Source of the DNA: Acidimicrobiales bacterium
GTDB taxonomy: Bacteria > Actinomycetota > Acidimicrobiia > Acidimicrobiales > Poriferisodalaceae
NCBI GenBank assembly: GCA_030743005.1
Contig: JASLTG010000009.1
Span: 50,663 to 101,944 of the forward strand
Direction: 5' to 3'
DNA: 51,282 nucleotides
Position numbers and translations under genes: made by a program. Below, piece by piece: positions 34,762-42,632 of this stretch. Position 1 is the stretch's first letter, and each line of letters starts with the position of its first letter. The notes under the pieces were generated by a model, which was not told where the DNA came from, ran no database searches, and worked only from the letters and a program-made list of their open reading frames with translations.

Positions 34762-36018
34762 TCACCCTTTTGCGCGTCCCGAGTAGCCGAAGAGCTTGCC
34801 CGCTACTTTGCGAATCTGGATCTCCTCAGCTCCCTCGGTTATGCGGTAACGCCGATGATGCCGATAGATATGTTCAAAGGGCATCTTGCGGCCATAACCA
34901 ATACCACCGCAGCTTTGCATTGCGCGATCCGCAGCGTCGCAACAAAATCGGTTACCCCGATAGTTACACATAGCGACACGGTCTGTGATCTCCATATGGT
35001 CAACTCCCTCGTCCATTTCCCAAGCCGTTTTCCAGATCAGGGCCCTAATCATTTCTGCTTCGGTGTATAACTCTGCCAGCGGAAATTGGATTGCTTGATT
35101 CTGAGAGAGCGGTTTCCCGAAGGTCGTTCTGTTGTTCACATAGTCGACCGCAAGATCGATGCAGTGAAGTCCCGCCCCAACAGATGAGGCGGCTTGGCGA
35201 ATCCGGTTCTCATGGACAAACAATTGGGCCGTTTGAAGACCTCTCCCTTCTTCCCCGAGGATGTCGTCGTTGTGTACTCGAACCTCGCTCAGGCGAACGT
35301 GGGCGTGGTCAGTTGGCATATTGAAAGTCCACATGAATTCTTCGACGCTGAATCCTGGAGACTCGACCGGAACGATAAAGCAAGTGATTCCGTGGCCTTC
35401 TCCTGGAGAGCCGGATGTCCTCGCAAAAATGTAGTCATGCGTTGCGTGGTGGAGACCTGTGTTCCAGTACTTTTCTCCACTGATAATCCACTCGTCACCG
35501 TCGCGGACAGCGGTGGTCTCCATCCAGGTTGCATCGGAGCCGTGAAGAGGTTCAGTTAACCCAAAGCCGATACGGGCAGTCCCTTCCAACATCTTGGGTA
35601 TCCAATATTGCTGTTGTTCTTCGGATCCGTACTTCTCCATCATCAGAACGGTTGGGAAGTTACCGATGATTGAGCTCTCGTTTTGTAGGTCGTTGTGAAG
35701 GCCCAAGCCTCTTCGGGCTAGATGTTCGCGGACGATAGCCATACCAAGGTTCGTCCCGTCTTGGCCGCCGAAACGTTCCGGGAGGTGCCACCTTAAGAAA
35801 CCAGCATCATCTGCCTCGCGTCGCATCCGACCAAGCAATGCCTCCCATTCGGCGTTGGGGAGACCGTCTCGCTCCCAGTCAGTTCTGGAATCTTCGCGGC
35901 GGTGATCAAAAAACCTAATGTTGTCATCTTCAGTTTCGATTGGCTTAATGACGTCTTCTATAAATTGGTCAAGTTCGCCAAGCAATTGCTGAATGTCAGT
36001 GGGAATAACGAAATCCAT
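34762..36018 (-). CDS. acyl-CoA dehydrogenase family protein
   Basis: 418 residues. Acyl-CoA dehydrogenase plan with WHLPERFGGQDGTNLGMAIVREHLARRG, IGFGLTEPLHGSDATWMET, SGEKYWNTGLHHATHDYIFAR, a FGKPLSQNQAIQFPLAELY dimer helix, and RYRITEGAEEIQIRKVAGKLFGYSG at the end. The ETDDNIRFFDHRREDSRTDWERDGLPN insert near the start marks the FadE-type group common in actinobacteria and proteobacteria. It is read divergently from the selenoprotein gene at 36047; only 28 bases separate the two start codons, so the promoters overlap or lie in the coding regions. Confidence 0.93.
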   Translation of the reverse strand: MDFVIPTDIQQLLGELDQFIEDVIKPIETEDDNIRFFDHRREDSRTDWERDGLPNAEWEALLGRMRREADDAGFLRWHLPERFGGQDGTNLGMAIVREHLARRGLGLHNDLQNESSIIGNFPTVLMMEKYGSEEQQQYWIPKMLEGTARIGFGLTEPLHGSDATWMETTAVRDGDEWIISGEKYWNTGLHHATHDYIFARTSGSPGEGHGITCFIVPVESPGFSVEEFMWTFNMPTDHAHVRLSEVRVHNDDILGEEGRGLQTAQLFVHENRIRQAASSVGAGLHCIDLAVDYVNNRTTFGKPLSQNQAIQFPLAELYTEAEMIRALIWKTAWEMDEGVDHMEITDRVAMCNYRGNRFCCDAADRAMQSCGGIGYGRKMPFEHIYRHHRRYRITEGAEEIQIRKVAGKLFGYSGRAKG

Positions 36019-36046
36019 AGTCTGCGAACGTATACCGTCGTTCCAT

Positions 36047-36634
36047 ATGGTGCTGCCAATTATTGTCTGGTCGGACTTTCTGTGACCTTGGTGTCATCTA
36101 GCGCGAGCCCGGGCGGTTCGTCTGAACGAGCGCCATAACGTTGAAATTACTTGGCTTCCTTATGAACTACATCCAGAAATTCCAGCAGGCGGAAAAGAAA
36201 ACAGCAGAAACTTTTCTGCACTAATACCACTTGCTGAAGAGTTAGAAGTAACCATGAATCCACCGAGTCGCTTCTACCCAACCAGAAAAGCCCACCAGGC
36301 AGCTTTGGTCGTGGAACATGTGGCGCCGGCCGACGCTGACGTTTACCACGACCGACTCTATGCAGCCATCTGGGTCGAACAAATGAATATCGAAGACCCT
36401 GAAGTTCTTTCTGAACTAGCGGTAGACCTTTCAGTACCCCCAGAATTGATTGAACGGGTGGTCACTCATGATGAGTTGTGGCCCGCAGTGGTTTCTTCGA
36501 TGGAACGCGCACACGCGTGGGGGGCAACCGGAACTCCAAGTTGGGTAATCGACAACAAATTGATGGTTCCGGGCCTACAAGACGACGAATTTTTTGATCG
36601 AGTTATTAACAAGCTGTCAACGAAGTTGTATTAA
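36047..36634 (+). CDS. DsbA/FrnE-like thiol-disulfide oxidoreductase, probable selenoprotein (UPWC)
   Basis: Reading from ATG 36047 with TGA 36083-36085 translated gives 195 residues. The N-terminal beta strand is VLPIIVWSDFL, then U13-P-W-C16 in place of the family's C-P-W-C, then HLARARAVRLNERHNVEITWLPYELHPEIPAGG, a helical insert (about 50-140) and the cis-proline loop ATGTPSWVID (Pro164). This is the whole FrnE/2-hydroxychromene-carboxylate-isomerase-like DsbA family fold, with the TGA in place of the nucleophilic Cys. An in-frame ATG at 36254 would give only the back half. A hairpin starting 17 bases after the TGA fits a SECIS element. Alternative: a nonsense mutation at just this codon, or a sequence error. 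Start codon has no Shine-Dalgarno sequence; GTATAC-type box 10-15 bases upstream. Confidence 0.82.
36103..36121 (+). other. candidate bacterial SECIS hairpin for the UPWC gene
   Basis: Bases 36103-36109 (GCGAGCC) pair with 36115-36121 (GGTTCGT), seven pairs including two G-U, around the five-base loop CGGGC at 36110-36114. The loop begins 24 bases after the TGA at 36083-36085. The G in the second loop position and the distance fit bacterial SECIS elements. A competing hairpin, GGCG/TTCGT with ACGAG/CGCC at 36112-36134, is also possible. Confidence 0.6.
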
Positions 36635-36670
36635 GCCTCACCTGAATAATCATTCGCTCGCCGATCAAGG

Positions 36671-36676
36671 TACTGT
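36671..36676 (+). promoter_or_regulatory. -10 element of a leaderless promoter (TACTGT)
   Basis: TACTGT lies seven bases before ATG 36684 and there is no Shine-Dalgarno sequence. It supports the shorter start of the acyl-CoA dehydrogenase. Confidence 0.4.
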
Positions 36677-36683
36677 CCTGTAT

Positions 36684-37934
36684 ATGCAGCCGACGTATTC
36701 AGAAGAAGCAGAGTCTTACCGGGACAGAATTCAAGAATTTATAAGTGAAAACCTTCCTGTCAATTGGCAGGGGATCGGCTCCTTGACAGGCGATGCGAAA
36801 GCAGAGTTCGTAGGTGAATGGCGCCGGATTTTGACTGACAATAAGTTGCTCGCAACCATGTGGCCAACTGAATACGGCGGCCCGGGCCTATCGGCCAATG
36901 AGAATGTGATTATTGCTGAAGAGTTCACCAAGGCAGGGTTACCTACCGGCGGCCCCAACGACGGCTTCGGAATAGGGATGGTAGGCAACACCCTGATTGA
37001 GTGGGGGAGCGAAGAACAAAAGAAGCATTATTTACCGCGAATCCTTGATGGCGAAGACCTTTGGTGCCAGGGCTATTCAGAACCCGGAGCAGGGTCAGAT
37101 CTAGCGAATCTTGGCTGCAAGGCTGAACTAGATGGGGAGGAGTGGGTTCTGAATGGCCAGAAGATCTGGACTTCCAGCGGTCATCTAGCCAACTGGATAT
37201 TCGTGCTTGGTCGCACCGCTCCAGAACATTCCAAACATCAAGGGATCACCTTTTTCCTTTGTCCCATGGACCAGCCAGGAATAGAGGTTCGCTCAATAGT
37301 GAACATTGCTGGACATAGTCATTTCAATGAAGTGTTTTTTTCTGACGCCCGAATACCCAAAGAAAACGTCATAGGCCAAGTAAATGGGGGATGGGCGGTA
37401 GCTATGACGCTCCTCGGATACGAGAGAGGTTTCGGAGCTACCACTACATACTTCAGGTACAGGTCCGAATTAGATCGCTTGGTCGAAATGGCCCAGGAGA
37501 AGGGTCGCACCGAAGACAAAAGTATTCGACAACGTTTGGCTTGGTGTCACAGCAAAGTTGAAATAATGCGCTGGTTGGGTCAACAAGTGTTGACGTCCTT
37601 TTTGAATGGGGAGCCGCCCGGTCCGAAGAGCTCCATTGGAAAACTGAATTGGAGTGAGTACCACAGGACTGTCACTGAACTTTCCTTGGACATTCTCGGA
37701 GCGGACGCAATGATTATGGAGGGCGACTCTGCATACGCGGCGGGATTAGGGGCTGCTGACGCAGGTACCCCTAACACAACCTCAGCCTGGATTAATAGTT
37801 TCTTGGCGGCACGCTCCGGCACCATTTATGCGGGAACGAGCCAAGTTCAACGCAACATAATCGGTGAACGAATCTTGGGTTTACCTAAAGAGCCACGAGC
37901 AGATGACGGCCCTTGGAACGAGACCGTTCGCTAG
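36684..37934 (+). CDS. acyl-CoA dehydrogenase family protein
   Basis: 416 residues. TMWPTEYGGPGLSANENVIIAEEFTKAGLPTG opens the catalytic part; WCQGYSEPGAGSDLANLGCKAE, NGQKIWTSSGHLANWIFVLGR, AVAMTLLGYERGFGA and SGTIYAGTSQVQRNIIGERILGLPKEP follow in the order of acyl-CoA dehydrogenases. The usual GTSEIQRN is GTSQVQRN here. A longer start at 36594 overlaps the preceding selenoprotein gene and is not needed. It is 49 bases downstream of that gene and is followed immediately by the uridine kinase gene, which overlaps or abuts its stop. Confidence 0.93.
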   Translation: MQPTYSEEAESYRDRIQEFISENLPVNWQGIGSLTGDAKAEFVGEWRRILTDNKLLATMWPTEYGGPGLSANENVIIAEEFTKAGLPTGGPNDGFGIGMVGNTLIEWGSEEQKKHYLPRILDGEDLWCQGYSEPGAGSDLANLGCKAELDGEEWVLNGQKIWTSSGHLANWIFVLGRTAPEHSKHQGITFFLCPMDQPGIEVRSIVNIAGHSHFNEVFFSDARIPKENVIGQVNGGWAVAMTLLGYERGFGATTTYFRYRSELDRLVEMAQEKGRTEDKSIRQRLAWCHSKVEIMRWLGQQVLTSFLNGEPPGPKSSIGKLNWSEYHRTVTELSLDILGADAMIMEGDSAYAAGLGAADAGTPNTTSAWINSFLAARSGTIYAGTSQVQRNIIGERILGLPKEPRADDGPWNETVR

Positions 37935-38529
37935 CGTGCTTATTGGACTCGGCGGCGGTTCTTGCGCAGGAAAAACAACATTGGCAAGGGCGTTGCTGGA
38001 CATCGAAAGTTCGGCGACGCGACTTTGCTTCGATGACTACTACCGGGACCTTTCACATATCACCCCCGAAGAACGAGCAGCCGTCAACTATGACCACCCC
38101 GACGCGTTGGACACTGAACTGTTTGTCGCCCATCTGGATGACCTCGCTTCAGGTAAATCGGTGGAAGTTCCCGAATATGACATGGCCACCCACACTCGAC
38201 CGGGTGGGAGTTACCGAGTAGAGGCCGCCCCGGTTGTCGTCGTGGACGGCATTTTGCTCCTGGCGTTAAACGAATGCCGGGAGAAGTTGAACCTTAAGGT
38301 TTTTGTCGACGCCCCACGCGATATCCGATTGGCACGGCGGTTAGTGCGCGACGTCCAAGAACGCGGCCGAGACCCAAAAGGCGTTGAACAACAATTCATC
38401 ACCTCAGTAGAGCCAATGCACGATTCACTTGTGTTGCCCAGCTCCCAATACGCCGACCTAAGGTTCGATCACCCATTTGATGAACAATCAGCGGCACAAA
38501 TAGTGCTGGAGGAAATGAACAAGATCTAG
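37903..38529 (+). CDS. udk: uridine kinase family P-loop kinase
   Basis: 208 residues from ATG 37903 (GTG 37936, just after the preceding stop, is an alternative start; the choice is uncertain). GLGGGSCAGKTTLARALL is the P-loop, LCFDDYYRDLSHITPEERAAVNYDHPDALD the nucleoside-binding part, PEYDMATHTR the conserved PxYDxxxHxR motif of uridine kinases, VVVDGILLL the Walker B strand and RLVRDVQERGRDP the lid. It phosphorylates uridine and cytidine to the 5'-monophosphates with ATP or GTP (pyrimidine salvage). The gene overlaps the acyl-CoA dehydrogenase gene by 32 bases if the ATG is used. Confidence 0.9.
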   Translation: MTALGTRPFASVLIGLGGGSCAGKTTLARALLDIESSATRLCFDDYYRDLSHITPEERAAVNYDHPDALDTELFVAHLDDLASGKSVEVPEYDMATHTRPGGSYRVEAAPVVVVDGILLLALNECREKLNLKVFVDAPRDIRLARRLVRDVQERGRDPKGVEQQFITSVEPMHDSLVLPSSQYADLRFDHPFDEQSAAQIVLEEMNKI

Positions 38530-38543
38530 TTGACTCGAATCGG

Positions 38544-38948
38544 TTACTTCTCGATGAATTCAACCCAATTGCCGTCTGGGTCTTCGACCATTCCTACAAC
38601 GACACCAGGGCGGGCTTCTCGACGGTCCCAAATAATTGTCGCATCAGCTGCGCGACACGCGTCCAGAGCGGATTGAACATTGCTAACCGCAAGGGTGAAA
38701 TACCTCATTCCAGTTGCACCCATCATGCCGCCACCAGCGCCAGGTCCGACGTCTTTGGTAGGTACCACTATTTTCAGCAAGCTTTCATTAGCCCATAGGC
38801 GATGCATCGCAGCTACTCCCAAGGCCTCCATGCTGATGGTTGCTTCAAACTCCATTCCGATGACATCTCGATAGAAAGTAAGCATCTGGTCGCCGTTAGA
38901 GGTGACCATTCCGAGATCGAAACCGGCTTTGGTAAAGGTATTACTCAC
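38544..38948 (-). CDS. VOC (glyoxalase/bleomycin-resistance) superfamily protein
   Basis: 134 residues. The beta-alpha-beta-beta-beta pattern of the vicinal oxygen chelate fold is clear: FDLGMVTSNGDQMLTFYRDVIGMEFE, then ESLLKIVVPTKD, then MRYFTLAVSNVQSALDACRAADATIIWDRREARPG, then VGMVEDPDGNWVEFIEK with the closing metal-type Glu. Activity (lyase, isomerase, dioxygenase or binding) is not determined. GGAGG precedes the GTG start. It lies 30 bases after the DUF169 gene and is probably on the same transcript. Confidence 0.9.
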   Translation of the reverse strand: MSNTFTKAGFDLGMVTSNGDQMLTFYRDVIGMEFEATISMEALGVAAMHRLWANESLLKIVVPTKDVGPGAGGGMMGATGMRYFTLAVSNVQSALDACRAADATIIWDRREARPGVVVGMVEDPDGNWVEFIEK

Positions 38949-38978
38949 TGATCCTCCATGCCCTTATAGGTAGCTGCT

Positions 38979-39776
38979 TCAGTCGTAGCTAGCGCCGAGT
39001 CCAGCGCGAGCATCACTTTGAATACCGTAATTCGGTATTGGATAGCGGAGACCGTTTCGAGCCAGAAATTCCATGCCTTCCACGGCGATAAGTAGATCTT
39101 GAGGAGTCAAAGCCATCAATAGTTCGTCCTCCATTACTCCGCCATACCTGCGCTCAGCAAAACAAGGAATCGACAGACTCGGCTCTCCGGTAGCAAGTGC
39201 ACGGCCCCAGCTATCGGCACATGCCGATTCTCCGACACAGCCCCATTCCAACTTTTTATAGCCGCGCCACTGCAGACCATTAATCAGCAAGATCATTTGA
39301 GCTGGAGTTGCGTAAACCATGCAAATATCGGGAGGATCAAGACGCTTTGCCGATAACGGAGAAACCGCCATTGCCGAAAAAGAGCCAAACGGCACACAAT
39401 CCATAGCTTCCTGATGAGCGGAACTATCTTCGAGAGTCTCAAACCAGACCCCCTTCATTCGTTCCCCTGATAGCCATTCGTCGTCTTGGGGGTGAAGGCC
39501 GATCACGGCACCGCATTGATCGCCGACTAAGTCGTCACGAGTTATCCCAACTGTCCAATTAAGACGGCTAGCCATTCCCACTATTTGATCAGTGGTGTGA
39601 ATAGCGTTTGGTCTACGAATACGAGGCACCGACTCCATCTCTTCCACGGTCCCAAACAGTTTCATTCCGATTGGCGTGGTCCTAATGCGTAAAAGCGCTT
39701 GAAGCCTGCCCAGAAGGTCATCCCAATCGATGTGCTCCGTCCGCAAGTGAACCTGCTGTTCGCCGTTCTCATTCAT
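38979..39776 (-). CDS. DUF169 family protein
   Basis: 265 residues. The features of DUF169 are visible: an N-terminal helix, TPIGMKLFGTVEEM, GDQCGAVIGLHPQDD, then VYATPAQMILLINGLQWRGYKKLEWGCVGESACADSWGRAL with conserved cysteines, and SIPCFAERRYGGVMEDELLMALTP. The biochemical role of the family is not established; it is often found next to redox or anaerobic-metabolism genes. The start is ATG 39776 with AGGGGA five bases upstream. The VOC protein gene follows on the same strand after 30 bases. Confidence 0.88.
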   Translation of the reverse strand: MNENGEQQVHLRTEHIDWDDLLGRLQALLRIRTTPIGMKLFGTVEEMESVPRIRRPNAIHTTDQIVGMASRLNWTVGITRDDLVGDQCGAVIGLHPQDDEWLSGERMKGVWFETLEDSSAHQEAMDCVPFGSFSAMAVSPLSAKRLDPPDICMVYATPAQMILLINGLQWRGYKKLEWGCVGESACADSWGRALATGEPSLSIPCFAERRYGGVMEDELLMALTPQDLLIAVEGMEFLARNGLRYPIPNYGIQSDARAGLGASYD

Positions 39777-39943
39777 GACATCCCCTAACGTGCTCCCGTC
39801 AACTTACCTCCATGGGGCGGACGTTCTCACTGAAGGATCACTAAGTTGACCTCCTGTTCCCTCGTGGGCTTTAAGCAGGCATTGGATTAGGGTGACTGTT
39901 TGATGCTCGAAAGGGCAGTCTGAATTCATCTGAGGAGAACGCA

Positions 39944-40726
39944 ATGGCTGATGGTCTTCGAGTCGAAATTCACGGCAACGTGGGGGCAGTGATCATGGAT
40001 CGACCACCTCACAACTTCTTGAATTTCAAACAAATACACGACATCGCTGATGCGCTCGACGAAATGCAAAACGATATGTCGATCCGTTGCGCGGTTCTCG
40101 CCGCAGACGGCCGATCATTTTGTGCTGGCGCAGATTTCGCAGGAGACGGAGTTGGTGGTGGGGACGATGAAGTAGTCGGAGGTGACGCAACACTCGCCTT
40201 GTACCAAGGGTCAGGTCGACTATTTGACGTCACGATTCCAATCGTTGGTGCCATTCACGGCCCAGCAGTTGGAGGTGGACTTGGTTTAGCTATGGTTCCC
40301 GACATCCGAATCACTTGCCCCGACGCCCGGTTTTCCGCCAATTTTGCGTCCCTCGGCATCCATCAAGGTTTCGGCATGAGTGTCACCGTCCCGCATCTAC
40401 TAGGCCCTTCAAGAGCTGCTCAAGTTCTATACAGCGCCAAGCGTTACAAAGGCGAAGAGGCCGTAAAAATCGGCCTTGCCGATGAGTGCGTACCAAATGA
40501 GCAAGTACGAGACCGAGCGTTCGAAGTGGCAACGGAAATAGCAGCCAACGCGCCGTTAGCTTTACGCGCAATCAAGTCAACGTTAAGACTCGGACTTGGG
40601 GATCAAGTAAGGGAAATCACCCAACGGGAGGCTCGCATCCAGGCAGAACTATCTGCCACCGACGATGCAAAAGAAGGCATCGCTTCGGTAGGAGAGCGAC
40701 GCAAAGGCAACTTCACTGGTAAATGA
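39944..40726 (+). CDS. enoyl-CoA hydratase/isomerase family protein
   Basis: 260 residues, crotonase fold. It has VIMDRPPHNFLNFKQIHDIADALDEM, then AVLAADGRSFCAGADFAGDG (first oxyanion-hole loop), AIHGPAVGGGLGLAMVPDIRITC (second) and the ANFASLGIHQGFGMSVTVPHLLG stretch. It is a paralogue of the protein at 10392-11192 (the two share many identical segments). GAGGAG precedes the ATG. The enzyme hydrates enoyl-CoAs or performs a related isomerisation or hydrolysis; the acid/base Glu residues are not in the textbook positions. It stands alone, followed 48 bases later by the epimerase gene. Confidence 0.92.
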   Translation: MADGLRVEIHGNVGAVIMDRPPHNFLNFKQIHDIADALDEMQNDMSIRCAVLAADGRSFCAGADFAGDGVGGGDDEVVGGDATLALYQGSGRLFDVTIPIVGAIHGPAVGGGLGLAMVPDIRITCPDARFSANFASLGIHQGFGMSVTVPHLLGPSRAAQVLYSAKRYKGEEAVKIGLADECVPNEQVRDRAFEVATEIAANAPLALRAIKSTLRLGLGDQVREITQREARIQAELSATDDAKEGIASVGERRKGNFTGK

Positions 40727-40774
40727 GGGACTCACCTCCCAAACAGTCGACAACACAAGAATCCTGATATTGAC

Positions 40775-41647
40775 ATGAATGTTCTAATCACCGGTGTTAC
40801 CGGTCTCATCGGATCCGCTTTAGCGAGTGAGCTTCAACGTCGGGGCGACAAAGTAATCGGAGTGTCCCGCAGGCCATCCGCTGACCAAATCTCGTGGGAA
40901 GGTATGACCCCGACCCTCCTAGACGAAGTTGACGCTGTTGTTAATCTGGCCGGCGAATCCATCGCTGGCCGGTGGACCAAATCCAAAAAAGGCCGAATAT
41001 TAGACAGCAGAGTTGAAGCCACTTCTTTAGTAGCTGCCGCGATCGTTAACGCAGATAATCCTCCCAACTGCCTGGTACAAGCTTCAGCGGCAGGGTTCTA
41101 TGGCGACAGAGGCAGTGAAGTCCTTGACGAGTCCGCCGGTCCTGGAGAAGGCTTCCTGGCTGAGGTGTGTCAACAATGGGAAGCTGCGTCCCAGCCCGTC
41201 ATGGATATGGGAATCCGCACAGCGGTGCCGCGTTTTTCTATCGTTCTAGCAAACGGACCCGGAGCTTTAGGCAGACTGGCCTTGACTACTCGACTCTGTG
41301 TAGGAGGCCCACTTGGGAATGGTCGTCAGTGGTGGAGTTGGGTTTCCCTCAACGACACAGTGGGGTCCATCATGCACCTGCTCGACCATGACGTCTCTGG
41401 CGCGGTCAACATTTCAACGCCTAACCCGGAGACCCAACGAACATTTGCTACCACATTGGGCAAAGTTCTTCGTCGGCCAGCTTTCGTGTCAGCGCCGGGA
41501 TTCGCTATCAGCGCTGCATTGGGAGAAATGGGAACAAGTCTGTTGCTCGACTCATTTCGTCTCTACCCAAACGTGCTCTTAGAAAACGGATTTGTTTTCC
41601 AAGACAGTGAACTTGAAGGCGCTCTGCGACGAATTTTGTGTACATAA
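40775..41647 (+). CDS. TIGR01777 family NAD(P)-dependent epimerase/oxidoreductase
   Basis: 290 residues. MNVLITGVTGLIGSALASELQRRGDKVIGVSRRP is the nucleotide-binding Rossmann start, then DAVVNLAGESIAGRWTKSKKGRILDSRVEAT is the diagnostic TIGR01777 segment (N-L-A-G-x-x-I-x-x-R-W). ASAAGFYGDRGSEVLDESAGPGEGFLAEVCQQWE, PRFSIVLANGPGALGRL and GNGRQWWSWVSLND follow, all conserved. It is an atypical SDR with no known substrate; in other bacteria (YfcH) the role is uncertain. Its stop is followed 37 bases later by an esterase gene. Confidence 0.93.
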   Translation: MNVLITGVTGLIGSALASELQRRGDKVIGVSRRPSADQISWEGMTPTLLDEVDAVVNLAGESIAGRWTKSKKGRILDSRVEATSLVAAAIVNADNPPNCLVQASAAGFYGDRGSEVLDESAGPGEGFLAEVCQQWEAASQPVMDMGIRTAVPRFSIVLANGPGALGRLALTTRLCVGGPLGNGRQWWSWVSLNDTVGSIMHLLDHDVSGAVNISTPNPETQRTFATTLGKVLRRPAFVSAPGFAISAALGEMGTSLLLDSFRLYPNVLLENGFVFQDSELEGALRRILCT

Positions 41648-41684
41648 GCGCCCATCGTTACCAACCACTAAAAAGGTTTCCATC

Positions 41685-42632
41685 ATGACTCTCCAACCCG
41701 ACACTAAAGCCTTCGTTGAAATGGTCGAGCTTGCCCGCGCAGATGGCCCCTCTGTTTCGGAACAAACTCCGGAATTTGCCAGAGATCGCTATCAAGCAAT
41801 GGCTCATATTCTGGGAGAAGGGCCCGAACTGCCGCACGAAACTAGCGACACCGAAATCCCAGGCCCTAATGGCCCAATACCGATAAGGGTTTACCGGCCG
41901 TCAGAAGAAGAAGAAGCGCTCCCAACGCTCATCTTTTTCCACGGCGGCGGATTCGTTATTGGAGACCTCGAAACGCACGACAAAGAATGCCGGCTACTCT
42001 GCGCGAACGCGAATTGCATGGTTATTGCGGTCGACTATCGATTAGCACCAGAGTCACCATTCCCTGCTGCGGTAGAAGATGCTTGGGCTGCACTGCAGTG
42101 GATCGCGACTGAAGGCGATCAACTTGGGGTAGATACTGCAAGGCTCGCAGTTGGTGGAGACTCGGCGGGAGGCAATTTAGCGGCGGTAATGGCTCTGATG
42201 GCACGCGATGCTTCAATCGACCTCAAGCTTCAAATGCTCGTCTACCCCGCTACCGATGCATCGAAGCACTACGACTCGTTCACCGAAAACGCAGCAGGAC
42301 CGTTGTTGACTGTCGAAGTAATCGACTGGTTTTGGTCTCACTACTTGGGTTCTGCATCGGACTCTGAAATCCGGAACGACTGGCGCTTCTCTCCAGCAAA
42401 GGCCAGTGACCACAGCGGCCTGGCCCCCGCATATATCGCCACCTGTTCTGCCGATCCATTACGCGACGAGGGGAATGCTTACGCGGTTCAGCTATCTGAA
42501 GCTGGCGTCTCAGTCCAACATTCGCTGTTCGAAGGACAACCACACGTGCTATTCCAAATGTTCAACGTTTGCGAAGGCGCAAAGGATCTGATTAATGAAT
42601 GCGCGACTGCACTAACAACGGCGTTCAGGTGA
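41685..42632 (+). CDS. alpha/beta hydrolase, hormone-sensitive-lipase (LipN/HSL) family
   Basis: 315 residues. HSL-family carboxylesterase or lipase. The oxyanion-hole motif is HGGGFVIGD, the nucleophile elbow GGDSAGGNLAAV (Ser in G-D-S-A-G), the acid residue is in ATCSADPLRDEGNAYA, and the His in EGQPHVLFQM. An in-frame ATG at 41592 lies inside the epimerase gene; ATG 41685 has AAAAGGT upstream and a family-typical start, so it is preferred. The stop codon overlaps the start of the penicillin acylase gene (GTGA), suggesting coupled translation. Confidence 0.92.
   Translation: MTLQPDTKAFVEMVELARADGPSVSEQTPEFARDRYQAMAHILGEGPELPHETSDTEIPGPNGPIPIRVYRPSEEEEALPTLIFFHGGGFVIGDLETHDKECRLLCANANCMVIAVDYRLAPESPFPAAVEDAWAALQWIATEGDQLGVDTARLAVGGDSAGGNLAAVMALMARDASIDLKLQMLVYPATDASKHYDSFTENAAGPLLTVEVIDWFWSHYLGSASDSEIRNDWRFSPAKASDHSGLAPAYIATCSADPLRDEGNAYAVQLSEAGVSVQHSLFEGQPHVLFQMFNVCEGAKDLINECATALTTAFR

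Noticed and set aside
36112..36134. Alternative hairpin (GGCG, bulged G, TTCGT, loop CTGA, ACGAG, CGCC)
   Set aside because: Its loop lies 36 bases after the TGA, unlike the other gene, and its loop lacks an early G; kept only as a competing structure.
36254..36634. An independent 126-residue gene starting at ATG 36254
   Set aside because: It lacks the N-terminal strand and active site of its own family, while the same frame continues upstream through a single TGA to a full domain.
37936..38529. GTG 37936 as the firm start of the uridine kinase gene
   Set aside because: It avoids overlap, but there is no Shine-Dalgarno sequence or promoter box to decide between it and ATG 37903.
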